A stretch of 47,710 bases of DNA from CAMLDH01 sp966250375 (GTDB lineage Bacteria; Pseudomonadota; Gammaproteobacteria; Burkholderiales; Burkholderiaceae_D), in NCBI GenBank assembly GCA_966250375.1, contig CBINHE010000024.1, positions 1 through 47,710 on the forward strand, given 5' to 3'. The notes beneath the pieces are model-generated. The model worked only from the letters and a program-made list of their open reading frames with translations, searched no databases and was not told the DNA's origin. The first letter of the stretch is position 1, and each line of letters opens with the position of its first letter. The translations under genes were made by a program, and so were the position numbers. Positions 18,547 through 27,505 of this stretch are shown piece by piece.

Positions 18547-18801
18547 AAGGATTATCTGCAGTAAAGGGTATTGGAAAGTGGCGCCGGTGAAAGATGAGAA
18601 AACAGGCAATTAATACGTTATATATGTCGCCGTCATGCGAAATTTCAACCGGATGGGGATTATTAAGCTCGAAAACTGGTTAAGATTATAGACGAACCTG
18701 CCATGCAGGCGCGGATGGCAGCATCAAAACATCCATGGGATGCCCGATACTGACGGCATTCGTAAAATCAGTTCCACATTGGCGCCAACACGCCTGGATT
18801 T

Positions 18802-21138
18802 ATGACAAAAACAAGCCAAACCTATACCCGCAACACCAAGCCGGCCGATACGCAGCCGCTGCCAAACCGGCTGGTGCGCCTGTTGTCTGAGGCGCGTTGG
18901 CTCATGCTCGCCGCAGTTACGCTGTATCTGATCCTCATTTTCCTGACATATTCCAAAGTCGACCCTGGGTGGTCGCAAGCGAATGTCGTGCCGAAGCTGA
19001 ACAACTGGGGAGGTCGTATCGGCGCATGGCTGGCCGACTTGATGTTATTCATCTTCGGTTTTTCCGCATGGTGGTGGTGCGTGCTGCTGCTGCGTTCCGT
19101 GATGGCCGGGTACCGGCACTTGTCGCAAAAATTCCTGCTGCAAAAAGAACCCGAGCCGGAGCATCGCCATGAAGGCGTGATTCGCGCCGTGGGATTTGCG
19201 CTGCTGGTGATTGGTAGTGTCGCGATTGAATACTTGCGCATGTACTCGCTGAAAGTGCAATTGCCGCGCGCACCCGGCGGCGTGCTGGGCGAGCTGATCG
19301 GCGGCGCTGCGCAGAAAGCGTTTGGCTTTACCGGCGCGACCTTGTTCCTGCTGCTGCTGGCCGGCTTGGGCTTCAGCCTGTTTTTCCATGTGTCCTGGCT
19401 GGCGGTCGCGGAACGCATTGGCGGCGCACTGGAGGCCCTGGTGAATGGCGCACGAACTCTGTATGCAGCGCGCGAGGATCGCAAAGTCGGGATTGCCGCC
19501 GCCGTAAAACGGGGAGAAGTAGTGGTGCAGGAGCGCGCAAAAATCGTCGAAGCGCCGCCGATCAGGATCGAGCCGCAAATCGTCGCAGTGCCAAAATCCG
19601 AACGCCTCGAAAAGGAAAGGCAGGTGTCGCTTTTTACCGATCTGCCGGACACCAATTTGCCACCGTTATCCTTGCTCGACGAGGCGCCGGAAGTGCAGGA
19701 AACGGTCAGCGTCGAAACCCTGGAATTCACCAGCCGCCTGATCGAGAAAAAATTATCCGACTTCGGCGTCGACGCCAAGGTGGTCGCGGCTTATCCGGGT
19801 CCGGTGATTACACGCTACGAAATCGAACCTGCCACTGGTGTGAAAGGCAGTCAGATCGTCGGCTTGGCACGGGACTTGGCGCGCTCGTTGTCGCTGACGT
19901 CGATTCGCGTGGTGGAGACTATTCCCGGCAAAAATTTCATGGGGCTGGAACTGCCGAATGCGAAGCGGCAGATCGTACGCCTGACCGAGATCCTAGGTTC
20001 CAAAGTCTATAACGACAGTTCGTCCAGCCTCACCATCGCGCTTGGCAAGGATATCGCCGGTAATCCGGTCATCGCCGATTTGGCACGGATGCCACACTTG
20101 TTGATCGCGGGTACCACCGGTTCGGGTAAATCGGTGGGCATCAATGCGACCATCCTGTCGCTGCTGTACAAGTCGGATCCGAACTTTGTGCGCATGATTC
20201 TGATCGATCCGAAGATGCTCGAAATGTCGGTGTATGAAGGCATACCGCATCTACTGGCGCCGGTCGTCACCGACATGCGCCAGGCGGGACACGCATTGAA
20301 CTGGGCGGTGGCAGAGATGGAGCGGCGTTACAAGTTGATGTCCAAGCTCGGTGTGCGCAATCTGGCCGGTTACAACCACAAGATCGAGGAAGCCGACAAG
20401 AATGAACAGAAGATCCCGAATCCATTCAGCTTGACGCCAGATGAGCCGGAACCATTGGAGAAACTGCCGACCATCGTCATCATCATCGACGAGTTGGCCG
20501 ATCTGATGATGGTGGTCGGCAAAAAGGTGGAAGAGCTGATTGCCCGTATCGCGCAAAAGGCGCGTGCGGCCGGCCTCCATCTGATCCTGGCAACACAGCG
20601 TCCATCGGTGGATGTCATCACCGGCCTGATCAAAGCCAATATCCCGACCCGCATCGCGTTCCAGGTCAGCAGCAAGATCGACTCGCGCACGATTCTCGAT
20701 CAGATGGGGGCGGAAACGCTGTTGGGCATGGGCGACATGCTGTACATGCCGCCAGGTACCGGCTTGCCGGTGCGGGTGCATGGCGCGTTCGTTTCCGATG
20801 AAGAAGTACATCGCGTGGTGCAGCACCTGAAGGCGCAAGGGGAACCGAATTATATTGAAGGCATCTTAGAAGGCGGCATCGCGGAAGACGGCGCCGATGG
20901 TGCATCCGGTGGCGAAGGGGGCGGCAGCGGCGAGGCCGATGCGTTATACGACCAGGCAGTCGCCGTCGTGCTCAAGAACCGCCGCGCATCGATCTCGTTG
21001 GTGCAGCGGCATTTGCGTATCGGCTACAATCGCGCGGCGCGATTGCTGGAGCAGATGGAACAGAGCGGCTTGGTATCGACAATGCAATCCAACGGCAACC
21101 GTGAAATTTTGGTGCCGGCAGGTAATACAGCAGAATAG
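18802..21138 (+). CDS. ftsK: DNA translocase FtsK
   Basis: Septum-anchored translocase that clears chromosome ends during division and activates XerCD at dif. The protein has 778 residues. A cytoplasmic N-terminus is followed by about four transmembrane helices (residues 30-215) and a short linker. The RecA-like motor has Walker A GTTGSGKS at 437-444 and Walker B in IVIIIDELADLMMVVG. A winged-helix gamma domain closes the protein (RRASISLVQRHLRIGYNRAA). The linker is short, as in many betaproteobacterial copies. It leads the ftsK-lolA-rarA-serS gene series. Confidence 0.97.
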   Translation: MTKTSQTYTRNTKPADTQPLPNRLVRLLSEARWLMLAAVTLYLILIFLTYSKVDPGWSQANVVPKLNNWGGRIGAWLADLMLFIFGFSAWWWCVLLLRSVMAGYRHLSQKFLLQKEPEPEHRHEGVIRAVGFALLVIGSVAIEYLRMYSLKVQLPRAPGGVLGELIGGAAQKAFGFTGATLFLLLLAGLGFSLFFHVSWLAVAERIGGALEALVNGARTLYAAREDRKVGIAAAVKRGEVVVQERAKIVEAPPIRIEPQIVAVPKSERLEKERQVSLFTDLPDTNLPPLSLLDEAPEVQETVSVETLEFTSRLIEKKLSDFGVDAKVVAAYPGPVITRYEIEPATGVKGSQIVGLARDLARSLSLTSIRVVETIPGKNFMGLELPNAKRQIVRLTEILGSKVYNDSSSSLTIALGKDIAGNPVIADLARMPHLLIAGTTGSGKSVGINATILSLLYKSDPNFVRMILIDPKMLEMSVYEGIPHLLAPVVTDMRQAGHALNWAVAEMERRYKLMSKLGVRNLAGYNHKIEEADKNEQKIPNPFSLTPDEPEPLEKLPTIVIIIDELADLMMVVGKKVEELIARIAQKARAAGLHLILATQRPSVDVITGLIKANIPTRIAFQVSSKIDSRTILDQMGAETLLGMGDMLYMPPGTGLPVRVHGAFVSDEEVHRVVQHLKAQGEPNYIEGILEGGIAEDGADGASGGEGGGSGEADALYDQAVAVVLKNRRASISLVQRHLRIGYNRAARLLEQMEQSGLVSTMQSNGNREILVPAGNTAE

Positions 21139-21146
21139 GAAAAATT

Positions 21147-21812
21147 TTGACTCTCGCTTCAAATACAAAACAGCATTTTCGTAGATTCTCCACAAGATTA
21201 TTAGCGCTCGGTTTTCTCATGTCTACGCCGTGGCTTGCAAATGCATCCGCGCTGGAGCAATTCCGATCCTTCGTCGCGACCACGAAAGCCGCCAAAGGGG
21301 AATTCACGCAACGTCTGGTGAAAGCCGACAGTGCCGGTGGCGCGAAAGTCTCGAATCCGTCTACCGGCACTTTCATGTTCGCGCGGCCCGGAAAATTCAT
21401 CTGGATGTACCAAAAACCTTACGAACAGCTTCTGCAAGCCGACGGTGAAAAGCTCTACATCTACGACAAGGATTTGAATCAAGTCACAGTCAAGAAACTC
21501 GGTAGCGCGCTCGGCTCATCCCCTGCCGCGATCCTGTTCGGCAGCAATGATCTGGAAAAGAATTTCACGCTGAAAGAAGCTGGTGCCAAAGACGGCATGG
21601 AATGGCTGGATGCAACGCCCAAAACCAAAGACACAACGTTCGACCATATCGGCATCGCTTTTAAAGACGGCGTGCCGCAAGCGATGGAATTGCGCGATGC
21701 ATTCGGGCAGGTATCGTTGTTGTCATTCAAGAAATTCGACAAGAATCCGGTGATGACGGCGGAGCAATTCAAGTTTGTGGTGCCGAAAGGCGCTGACATT
21801 TTCCAGCAATAA
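21147..21812 (+). CDS. lolA: outer-membrane lipoprotein carrier protein LolA
   Basis: Periplasmic chaperone that carries lipoproteins from LolCDE to LolB. The 221-residue precursor has a signal peptide whose hydrophobic core (LLALGFLMSTPWLANASA) is followed by mature sequence beginning near ALEQFRSF. FTQRLVK, STGTFMFARPGKFIWMY and the C-terminal FVVPKGADIFQQ are typical. The start appears to be a TTG at 21147, about 8 bases after an AGGA box and 8 bases after ftsK. A second LolA-like protein occurs in the pigment cluster. Confidence 0.94.
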   Translation: MTLASNTKQHFRRFSTRLLALGFLMSTPWLANASALEQFRSFVATTKAAKGEFTQRLVKADSAGGAKVSNPSTGTFMFARPGKFIWMYQKPYEQLLQADGEKLYIYDKDLNQVTVKKLGSALGSSPAAILFGSNDLEKNFTLKEAGAKDGMEWLDATPKTKDTTFDHIGIAFKDGVPQAMELRDAFGQVSLLSFKKFDKNPVMTAEQFKFVVPKGADIFQQ

Positions 21813-21867
21813 AATTGTTATTTCAAAAATGCAAGAGGGGTGCGGCCCCATTCATCCTGCGAACTTC

Positions 21868-23163
21868 ATGACTTCAATCCCCCTCGCAGAACGCCTTCGT
21901 CCCCAATCGCTCGAAGACGTAATCGGTCAACAGCACCTGCTCGCCTCCGGCAAACCGTTGCGCGTCGCATTCGAGTCTGGTGAGCCGCATTCGATGATTC
22001 TGTGGGGGCCGCCCGGTGTTGGCAAGACCACGCTGGCGTGTCTGATGGCCGATAGTTTTCAAGCGGAATTCATCGCGTTGTCGGCGGTCCTGTCGGGTGT
22101 GAAAGATATCCGCGAAGCGGTCGAGCGGGCGCAAGTCACCCGTGCCAATTCCGGCCGCCGCACCATTCTGTTCGTCGATGAGGTCCACCGTTTCAACAAA
22201 AGCCAGCAGGACGCTTTTTTGCCGCATGTTGAAAGCGGTTTATTCACCTTTATTGGCGCGACGACGGAAAATCCATCGTTCGAAGTGAATAGCGCCTTGT
22301 TGTCGCGGGCATCTGTTTATGTACTGAAGTCGTTGACGGATGATGATCTCACTGCGTTGGTGGACCGTGCGTGCAAAGATGAATTGAGTGGCATTGGCTT
22401 TACACCGGATGCAAAGGAGACGCTGATTGCCAGCGCCGACGGCGACGGACGCAAGCTACTGAATAATCTGGAAATCGTCGCCCGTGCGGCGCAAGCAAAG
22501 GATCAGCGGGAAGTCGATGCGACGCTGCTGGCCGAATGCCTGGGCGATGCATTGCGCCGCTTTGATAAAGGTGGCGATGCGTTTTACGACCAGATTTCGG
22601 CGCTGCATAAATCGGTACGCGGCTCCAATCCGGATGCGTCTCTGTATTGGTTCGTCCGCATGCTCGATGGCGGTGCTGATCCGCGCTATCTGGCGCGTCG
22701 TATCATTCGCATGGCTTCCGAGGATATCGGTTTGGCCGACCCACGCGCATTGCGACTGGCGCTGGATGCGACGGAGACTTATGAGCGCCTTGGCTCGCCG
22801 GAAGGGGAGTTGGCGCTGGCGCAGGCGGTGGTGTATCTGGCGTGCGCAGCCAAATCGAATGCGGTTTACAAGGCGTATAACGCAGCGCGTGCCTTCATAG
22901 CCAAAGACAAGTCGCGGCCGGTGCCCGAGCATTTGCGTAATGCGCCTACCAAACTGATGAAGGAGCTTGGATACGGCAAGTTGTATCGGTACGCGCATGA
23001 TGAACCGGATGCTTATGCGGCGGATGAGACGTATCTGCCGGATGGGATAGGGGAGCCAAGGTGGTATCAGCCTACGCCGAGAGGGTTGGAGGGGAAGATT
23101 GGCGAGAAGCTGGCTTATTTGAAGTCGCTGGATCAGGCTGCTCGAAAAAACGACAAAAAATAG
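21868..23163 (+). CDS. rarA: replication-associated recombination protein A (AAA+ ATPase)
   Basis: RarA/MgsA belongs to the clamp-loader-like AAA+ group that acts at stalled forks with SSB. PLAERLRPQSLEDVIGQQHL, Walker A GPPGVGKTTLA, Walker B ILFVDEVHRFNKSQQDA, sensor-1 GATTENPSFEVN and the C-terminal tetramerisation region are all present. With the ATG at 21868 the protein has 431 residues. An alternative ATG at 21829 adds 13 residues, and neither has a clear ribosome site, so the start is uncertain. Confidence 0.95.
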   Translation: MTSIPLAERLRPQSLEDVIGQQHLLASGKPLRVAFESGEPHSMILWGPPGVGKTTLACLMADSFQAEFIALSAVLSGVKDIREAVERAQVTRANSGRRTILFVDEVHRFNKSQQDAFLPHVESGLFTFIGATTENPSFEVNSALLSRASVYVLKSLTDDDLTALVDRACKDELSGIGFTPDAKETLIASADGDGRKLLNNLEIVARAAQAKDQREVDATLLAECLGDALRRFDKGGDAFYDQISALHKSVRGSNPDASLYWFVRMLDGGADPRYLARRIIRMASEDIGLADPRALRLALDATETYERLGSPEGELALAQAVVYLACAAKSNAVYKAYNAARAFIAKDKSRPVPEHLRNAPTKLMKELGYGKLYRYAHDEPDAYAADETYLPDGIGEPRWYQPTPRGLEGKIGEKLAYLKSLDQAARKNDKK

Positions 23164-23253
23164 CAGTCATTGCGGCGAAGGCCGGAGTCCATGTCGCGGT
23201 AAGCACGGCGCGCTTGGTACAATGGCGGTTTAGCGTTTTAACTTTTGCATGCC

Positions 23254-24543
23254 ATGATCGACATCCAACTCCTACGCAAAGACATCGACACCGTCGCCGC
23301 CCGTTTGGCGACGCGTAAATTTCAGCTCGACGTCACCACTTTCAACGCGCTCGAAGCCGAGCGCAAGCAGATCCAGACCCGTACTGAAGACTTGCAAAGC
23401 AAGCGTAATACGCTGTCCAAGCAAATCGGCATGCTGAAAGGCAAGGGCGAAGATGCCTCTGTGGTGATGGCGGAAGTAGCCGGTATTGGTGATGAGTTGA
23501 AAACATCCGCTACGCGCTTGGATGAATTGCAGGCGCGCATCGGCGATTTCCTGCTGTCAGTGCCGAATCTGCCGCACGAGTCTGTGCCGGTCGGCCAGGA
23601 TGAAGCCGGCAATGTGGAACTGCGCAAAGTCGGTGCGCCGCGCACGTTCGATTTCGAAATCAAAGACCATGTCGATGTCGGCGCTGCGCTCGGGCTGGAT
23701 TTCGATGTCGCGGCCAAATTGACCGGCTCGCGTTTTTCGGTCATGAAAGGCGGCATCGCGCGTTTACATCGGGCATTGGCGCAATTCATGCTGAACACGC
23801 ATACGGATGAGCATGATTATACCGAGTGCTATACGCCTTACATCGTCAATGCGGATTCGCTGCGCGGTACTGGCCAGTTGCCGAAATTTGAAGCGGACTT
23901 GTTTGCGGTTAAAAAGGGCGGGCAGGAAGGTGAGGGTGAATCGCTGTACCTGATTCCGACATCCGAAGTGTCGCTGACCAATCTCGTGCGCGATGAAATC
24001 ATCGCTGCCGATGCGCTGCCGCTCAAACTCACCGCGCACACGCCGTGCTTCCGTTCCGAAGCGGGCAGCTATGGCCGCGATACGCGCGGCATGATCCGCC
24101 AACATCAGTTCGATAAAGTCGAGCTGGTGCAAATCGTCCTCCCGGAAAAATCGTACGAGGCGCTGGAAGAGATGGTGGGCCACGCCGAGACGATTCTCAA
24201 GAAGCTCGGCTTGCCCTATCGTGTGTTGGCACTGTGTACGGGCGATATTGGTTTCGGTGCGTCGAAAACTTACGATCTAGAAGTGTGGTTGCCAGCCCAG
24301 AACACGTATCGCGAGATTTCCTCGCTGTCCAATTGCGAAGCATTTCAGGCGCGTCGCATGCAAGCGCGCTTCCGTAACGCGCAAGGCAAACCCGAGTTGG
24401 CGCATACGCTCAATGGTTCCGGTCTGGCCGTCGGCCGCACTCTGGTCGCGATTCTGGAGAATTATCAGCAGGCGGACGGCAGCGTCGAGATTCCGGAAGT
24501 GTTGCGGCCTTACATGGGCGGTTTGGAACGTTTGACGCCGTAA
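23254..24543 (+). CDS. serS: seryl-tRNA synthetase
   Basis: Class II synthetase that charges tRNA-Ser and tRNA-Sec. The 429 residues start at ATG 23254 (MIDIQLLRKD). The N-terminal helical arm that grips the long variable loop of tRNA-Ser covers about residues 25-105. It is followed by class II motif 2 (FRSEAGSYGRDTRG) and motif 3 (NGSGLAVGRTLVAILEN). A tRNA-Ser gene lies 165 bases downstream on the same strand. Confidence 0.98.
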   Translation: MIDIQLLRKDIDTVAARLATRKFQLDVTTFNALEAERKQIQTRTEDLQSKRNTLSKQIGMLKGKGEDASVVMAEVAGIGDELKTSATRLDELQARIGDFLLSVPNLPHESVPVGQDEAGNVELRKVGAPRTFDFEIKDHVDVGAALGLDFDVAAKLTGSRFSVMKGGIARLHRALAQFMLNTHTDEHDYTECYTPYIVNADSLRGTGQLPKFEADLFAVKKGGQEGEGESLYLIPTSEVSLTNLVRDEIIAADALPLKLTAHTPCFRSEAGSYGRDTRGMIRQHQFDKVELVQIVLPEKSYEALEEMVGHAETILKKLGLPYRVLALCTGDIGFGASKTYDLEVWLPAQNTYREISSLSNCEAFQARRMQARFRNAQGKPELAHTLNGSGLAVGRTLVAILENYQQADGSVEIPEVLRPYMGGLERLTP

Positions 24544-24657
24544 GGCTGGTCATTATTGATGGCAATCAAAAAGAAACGGGCAAATTGGAGCGAAAATGGA
24601 CTGCGACAATTGAGAGTTTCAATCACAACGGGTATTTCCTCTGGGGCCGGACTCTGA

Positions 24658-24663
24658 TATACT
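24658..24663 (+). promoter_or_regulatory. candidate -10 element for tRNA-Ser
   Basis: TATACT at 24658-24663 lies 45 bases upstream of the tRNA start, a plausible position for a tRNA with a short leader. No good -35 box is seen 17 bases before it. Confidence 0.3.
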
Positions 24664-24708
24664 TTCATGCTTTGCAGCATTCCGATGCCGCAAGCAACGA
24701 CTGAAGTA

Positions 24709-24798
24709 GGAAAGGTGGCAGAGTGGTCGAATGCGCTGGACTCGAAATCCAGTGTACGTTTAGGCGTACCGTCGGTTCGAATCCGACCCTTTCCGCCA
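24709..24798 (+). tRNA. tRNA-Ser (anticodon CGA)
   Basis: The acceptor strands GGAAAGG (24709-24715) and CCTTTCC (24788-24794) pair fully, followed by discriminator G and an encoded CCA (24796-24798). The anticodon arm CTGGA-CTCGAAA-TCCAG gives anticodon CGA, which reads UCG. The long variable arm (GTACG/CGTAC region) and the T-loop GGTTCGAATCC confirm a class II serine tRNA. Confidence 0.98.
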
Positions 24799-24823
24799 AG
24801 AATTAATTAGTTAGCTTCATCAG

Positions 24824-24849
24824 AAAGGCCGCGCAATGCGGTCTTTTTT
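24824..24849 (+). terminator. rho-independent terminator after tRNA-Ser
   Basis: AAAGGCCGC (24824-24832) and GCGGTCTTT (24838-24846) form a 9-bp stem with one G-U pair and a 5-base loop, followed by a run of Ts to 24849. Confidence 0.85.
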
Positions 24850-24868
24850 CGTTAACGATCCTTATGGG

Positions 24869-24895
24869 TTGACGGCGCCTCCAGAAAAATACAAT
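24869..24895 (+). promoter_or_regulatory. candidate ppnN promoter
   Basis: TTGACG (24869-24874) and TACAAT (24890-24895) match the -35 and -10 consensus well, but the spacer is only 15 bases. The 5' leader to ppnN would be about 120 bases. A second TACAAT occurs near 24982, so the true start site is open. Confidence 0.4.
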
Positions 24896-25024
24896 CCCAA
24901 GGGAAGGTGTGCGTATCATGTATATTTCCTTGTGGCATTATTATGAGGGTATAGATGTCACAATAATTAGCCGCGAAAACGTACAATCATCGCTATCACA
25001 TCACCTATCCGGAAAAATAAAACC

Positions 25025-26395
25025 ATGCAATACGATGTAGTCGATACACAAATTTCGCCAGAAGGCCGTCTGGATGTTTTGTCCAAGGCTGAAGTCAATA
25101 AATTGCGGGACAACAGCCAAGGCGGGCTTTACGAGATATTCCGCAATTGCTCGCTCGCAGTGCTCAATTGCGGCAACGATCTTGATGATGGCAAGGAACT
25201 GCTGGAGCGTTATCAGTCGTTCGATATCACCATCATTCAACGCGAACGCGGCATTAAGCTCGACATAAAAGGTGCTCCTGCAATTGCGTTTGTCGGCGAC
25301 AAGATGATCAAGGGGATTCATGAGCATTTGTTCGCGGTGTTGCGCGATATTATTTTCGTCAACAACGAAATCACCGACAATCCGAAATTTGATTTATTAA
25401 CGTCGGAAGGTGTGACCGATTCGGTATTTCATATTCTGCGCAATGCGAATGTGCTGCGCCCGATGATCAATCCGAATCTGGTGGTGTGTTGGGGCGGGCA
25501 TTCGATTTCGCGCACCGAATATGACTACTCCAAGAAGGTAGGGTACGAAATCGGCATCCGCGCCATGGATATCTGTACCGGTTGCGGCCCTGGTGCGATG
25601 AAGGGGCCGATGAAAGGCGCCACCATCGGCCATGCTAAGCAGCGCATTCATAATGGACGCTATCTCGGCATCTCCGAGCCGGGAATCATCGCCGCCGAAG
25701 CGCCCAACCCGATCGTCAACGATCTTCTCATTCTTCCTGATATCGAAAAGCGCCTTGAAGCGTTTGTCCGTGTCGGGCATGGCATTGTGGTGTTTCCAGG
25801 CGGCGCCGGGACAGCGGAAGAAATTCTTTACATTCTCGGCATCTTGCTACATCCGGATAACGCGGGTATTCCATTCCCGCTGGTATTTACCGGCCCGGCA
25901 GGATCGGAAGACTATTTCAGGCAGATCGATCACTTCATTGGCGAGACTTTGGGCAGCGATGCGCAAAAGCTTTACAAGATCGTTCCCAACGACCCGGCAC
26001 GCGTCGCACAAGAGATGGAGGCGGGTATCAAGCAGGTGCGCGAATTCCGCAAGAGCAAGAGCGATGCCTATTACTTTAACTGGTTGCTGAAGATAGATCA
26101 TGAGTTCCAGAAGCCGTTTGTCCCGACTCATGCCAGCATGCGCAATCTGAAATTGCACAAGAATCAGGAGAGGCATCTGCTGGCGGCGAATTTGCGCCGG
26201 GCGTTTTCGGGCGTGGTCGCGGGCAATGTGAAGGATCAGGGAATACGCGCAATTGAAAAAAACGGTCCGTTCGAAATTCACGGTGATACTGCAATCATGG
26301 GGCCGATGGATGCGCTGCTCGCTTCTTTTGTGGCGCAGCACCGTATGAAGTTACCCGGGAAAAAATACAATCCGTGCTACCGAATTGTGAAATAA
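25025..26395 (+). CDS. ppnN: pyrimidine/purine nucleotide 5'-monophosphate nucleosidase
   Basis: A 456-residue LOG-family enzyme matching PpnN (E. coli YgdH). It hydrolyses nucleoside monophosphates to base and ribose-5-phosphate; the E. coli enzyme is stimulated by (p)ppGpp. The N-terminal domain begins VVDTQISPEGRLDVLSKAEV. The central Rossmann-like lysine-decarboxylase-type core carries ICTGCGPGAMKGPMKGA and PGGAGTAEEILYILG (about residue 258). A C-terminal domain ends KYNPCYRIVK. It has its own promoter region and ends exactly where a palindromic element begins. Confidence 0.93.
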   Translation: MQYDVVDTQISPEGRLDVLSKAEVNKLRDNSQGGLYEIFRNCSLAVLNCGNDLDDGKELLERYQSFDITIIQRERGIKLDIKGAPAIAFVGDKMIKGIHEHLFAVLRDIIFVNNEITDNPKFDLLTSEGVTDSVFHILRNANVLRPMINPNLVVCWGGHSISRTEYDYSKKVGYEIGIRAMDICTGCGPGAMKGPMKGATIGHAKQRIHNGRYLGISEPGIIAAEAPNPIVNDLLILPDIEKRLEAFVRVGHGIVVFPGGAGTAEEILYILGILLHPDNAGIPFPLVFTGPAGSEDYFRQIDHFIGETLGSDAQKLYKIVPNDPARVAQEMEAGIKQVREFRKSKSDAYYFNWLLKIDHEFQKPFVPTHASMRNLKLHKNQERHLLAANLRRAFSGVVAGNVKDQGIRAIEKNGPFEIHGDTAIMGPMDALLASFVAQHRMKLPGKKYNPCYRIVK

Positions 26396-26554
26396 GGCGG
26401 TTTTCGGGAAAGAAAATACTTCCTTGCGCTGCACTGGCGGGATGCAGTGCAAGGTGCCCCGAGCGACGTGTGGCGAGCCACACTAGCGAGGGGCAACGCA
26501 GCAATGCGCCCGCCAGCACGGTGCAAGGGGGTATTTTCTTTTCAGGAAATCGCC
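26396..26554. repeat. 159-base palindromic element (possible MITE)
   Basis: The outer arms, 26396-26427 and 26523-26554, are 32-base inverted repeats with 6 mismatches, sharing AAGAAAATAC. Nested hairpins lie inside: GCACTG/CAGTGC (26431-26436, 26445-26450), CTGGCGGG with CCCGCCAG near the right side, TGCCCC/GGGGCA (26455-26460, 26490-26495) and GTGTGG/CCACAC (26468-26473, 26478-26483). It starts right after the ppnN TAA and is followed by another TAA, compatible with a 3-base target duplication. No coding capacity is seen. Confidence 0.6.
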
Positions 26555-26641
26555 TAAGTAAAAGACCGTCAAATAGCCTCTCCCTGGAAAGTCATGCGAC
26601 ATCGTCGAAATACAACAAGCTCGTAAAATCTCTGTTTGTTG

Positions 26642-26681
26642 CAATATTTTCAATATTGATTATGCTCAATTGGTTTATAAT
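26642..26681 (+). promoter_or_regulatory. candidate promoter and operator of the aryl polyene cluster
   Basis: A consensus TATAAT lies at 26676-26681, 83 bases before the first gene of the cluster. Just upstream is a perfect 7-bp inverted repeat, CAATATT (26642-26648) and AATATTG (26652-26658), separated by TTC, in a very AT-rich stretch. TTGATT (26656-26661) overlaps the palindrome but is only 14 bases from the -10 box. The palindrome is a plausible repressor or activator site. Confidence 0.45.
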
Positions 26682-26764
26682 TTCCGATTGACAAAAAGTG
26701 GTTCAAGCCAAAAATCATCTACGCGCCGGCTTTGGTTTGGTGTGGCAGCAGAGACATAAAAATA

Positions 26765-27505
26765 ATGAGTTTCCAAGGAGTCAGTTTTTCTATCACGTCT
26801 GATGCTGCGTGGGCTCCGGGTGTGGAAACGCGTGAAGCATGGATTGCGTGGGCGCAAGATGATTGCGCTATCACGGCTGGTGTGGAGCCGCCGGTTCGCG
26901 CAATGCCGGTGATGTTGCGTCGGCGCGTAGGCTTTCTTGGCAAAATGGCACTTGAAGTCGCCTATCAATGTCTGGATGGCCGTTCCAATATTCCTACCGT
27001 ATTTTGTTCGCGGCACGGTGAAGTGTCGCGCTCCGTCGATCTGTTGTCCGATCTTGCACGAGGAGAGCCGCTTTCCCCGACGTCGTTCGGGCTGTCGGTC
27101 CATAATGCCGCAGGCGGAATGTTTTCCATTGCGCGTGGCGATCGGGCCAGTAATATCGCACTGAGCGCGGGGCATGGGACGATTGAGCACGCGGTTATCG
27201 AAGCCTGCGGCTTGCTAGCAGATGGTGAACCGTCCGTCTTGCTGGTAGCTTACGATTGCCCGTTGCCGGCAATTTATGCGCACTACCATGACAGAGATGA
27301 ACAACCCTATGCCTGGGCTTGGTTAATGCAGGCGCCGGACCGGGACGTGGTGTCTCTCAGTTGGTCGGCGGCTGCCGAAGAGCGCACTTCAGTTGACTAT
27401 CGGTTACCGTCTGGCCTGGAGATTTTGCGCTTTCATTTGCGCCAGGACCGGAAAATGGATCGCGTCAACGGCAAGCAGACATGGCACTGGGCGCGCGATG
27501 CTTGA
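26765..27505 (+). CDS. apeC: beta-ketoacyl synthase-like chain length factor (ApeC-like)
   Basis: A 246-residue protein of the Ketoacyl-synt_2 type found at the head of aryl polyene clusters. The thiolase-fold segments SVHNAAGGMFSIARGD and ALSAGHGTIEHAVIEACG are visible. The nucleophile position carries Gly-His and not the catalytic cysteine, as expected for a non-catalytic chain-length-factor partner. It probably pairs with the ApeO-type ketosynthase. The ATG at 26765 was chosen by fit. It overlaps the next gene by 8 bases and starts the 18-gene run. Confidence 0.85.
   Translation: MSFQGVSFSITSDAAWAPGVETREAWIAWAQDDCAITAGVEPPVRAMPVMLRRRVGFLGKMALEVAYQCLDGRSNIPTVFCSRHGEVSRSVDLLSDLARGEPLSPTSFGLSVHNAAGGMFSIARGDRASNIALSAGHGTIEHAVIEACGLLADGEPSVLLVAYDCPLPAIYAHYHDRDEQPYAWAWLMQAPDRDVVSLSWSAAAEERTSVDYRLPSGLEILRFHLRQDRKMDRVNGKQTWHWARDA

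Noticed and set aside
24869..25024. possible riboswitch in the ppnN leader
   Set aside because: No known riboswitch core motif or conserved pairing was recognised; only promoter-like boxes are visible.
24709..26554. tRNA-Ser as integration site for the pigment cluster
   Set aside because: No direct repeat of the tRNA 3' end was seen near the cluster, no integrase is present, and the intact core gene ppnN lies between.
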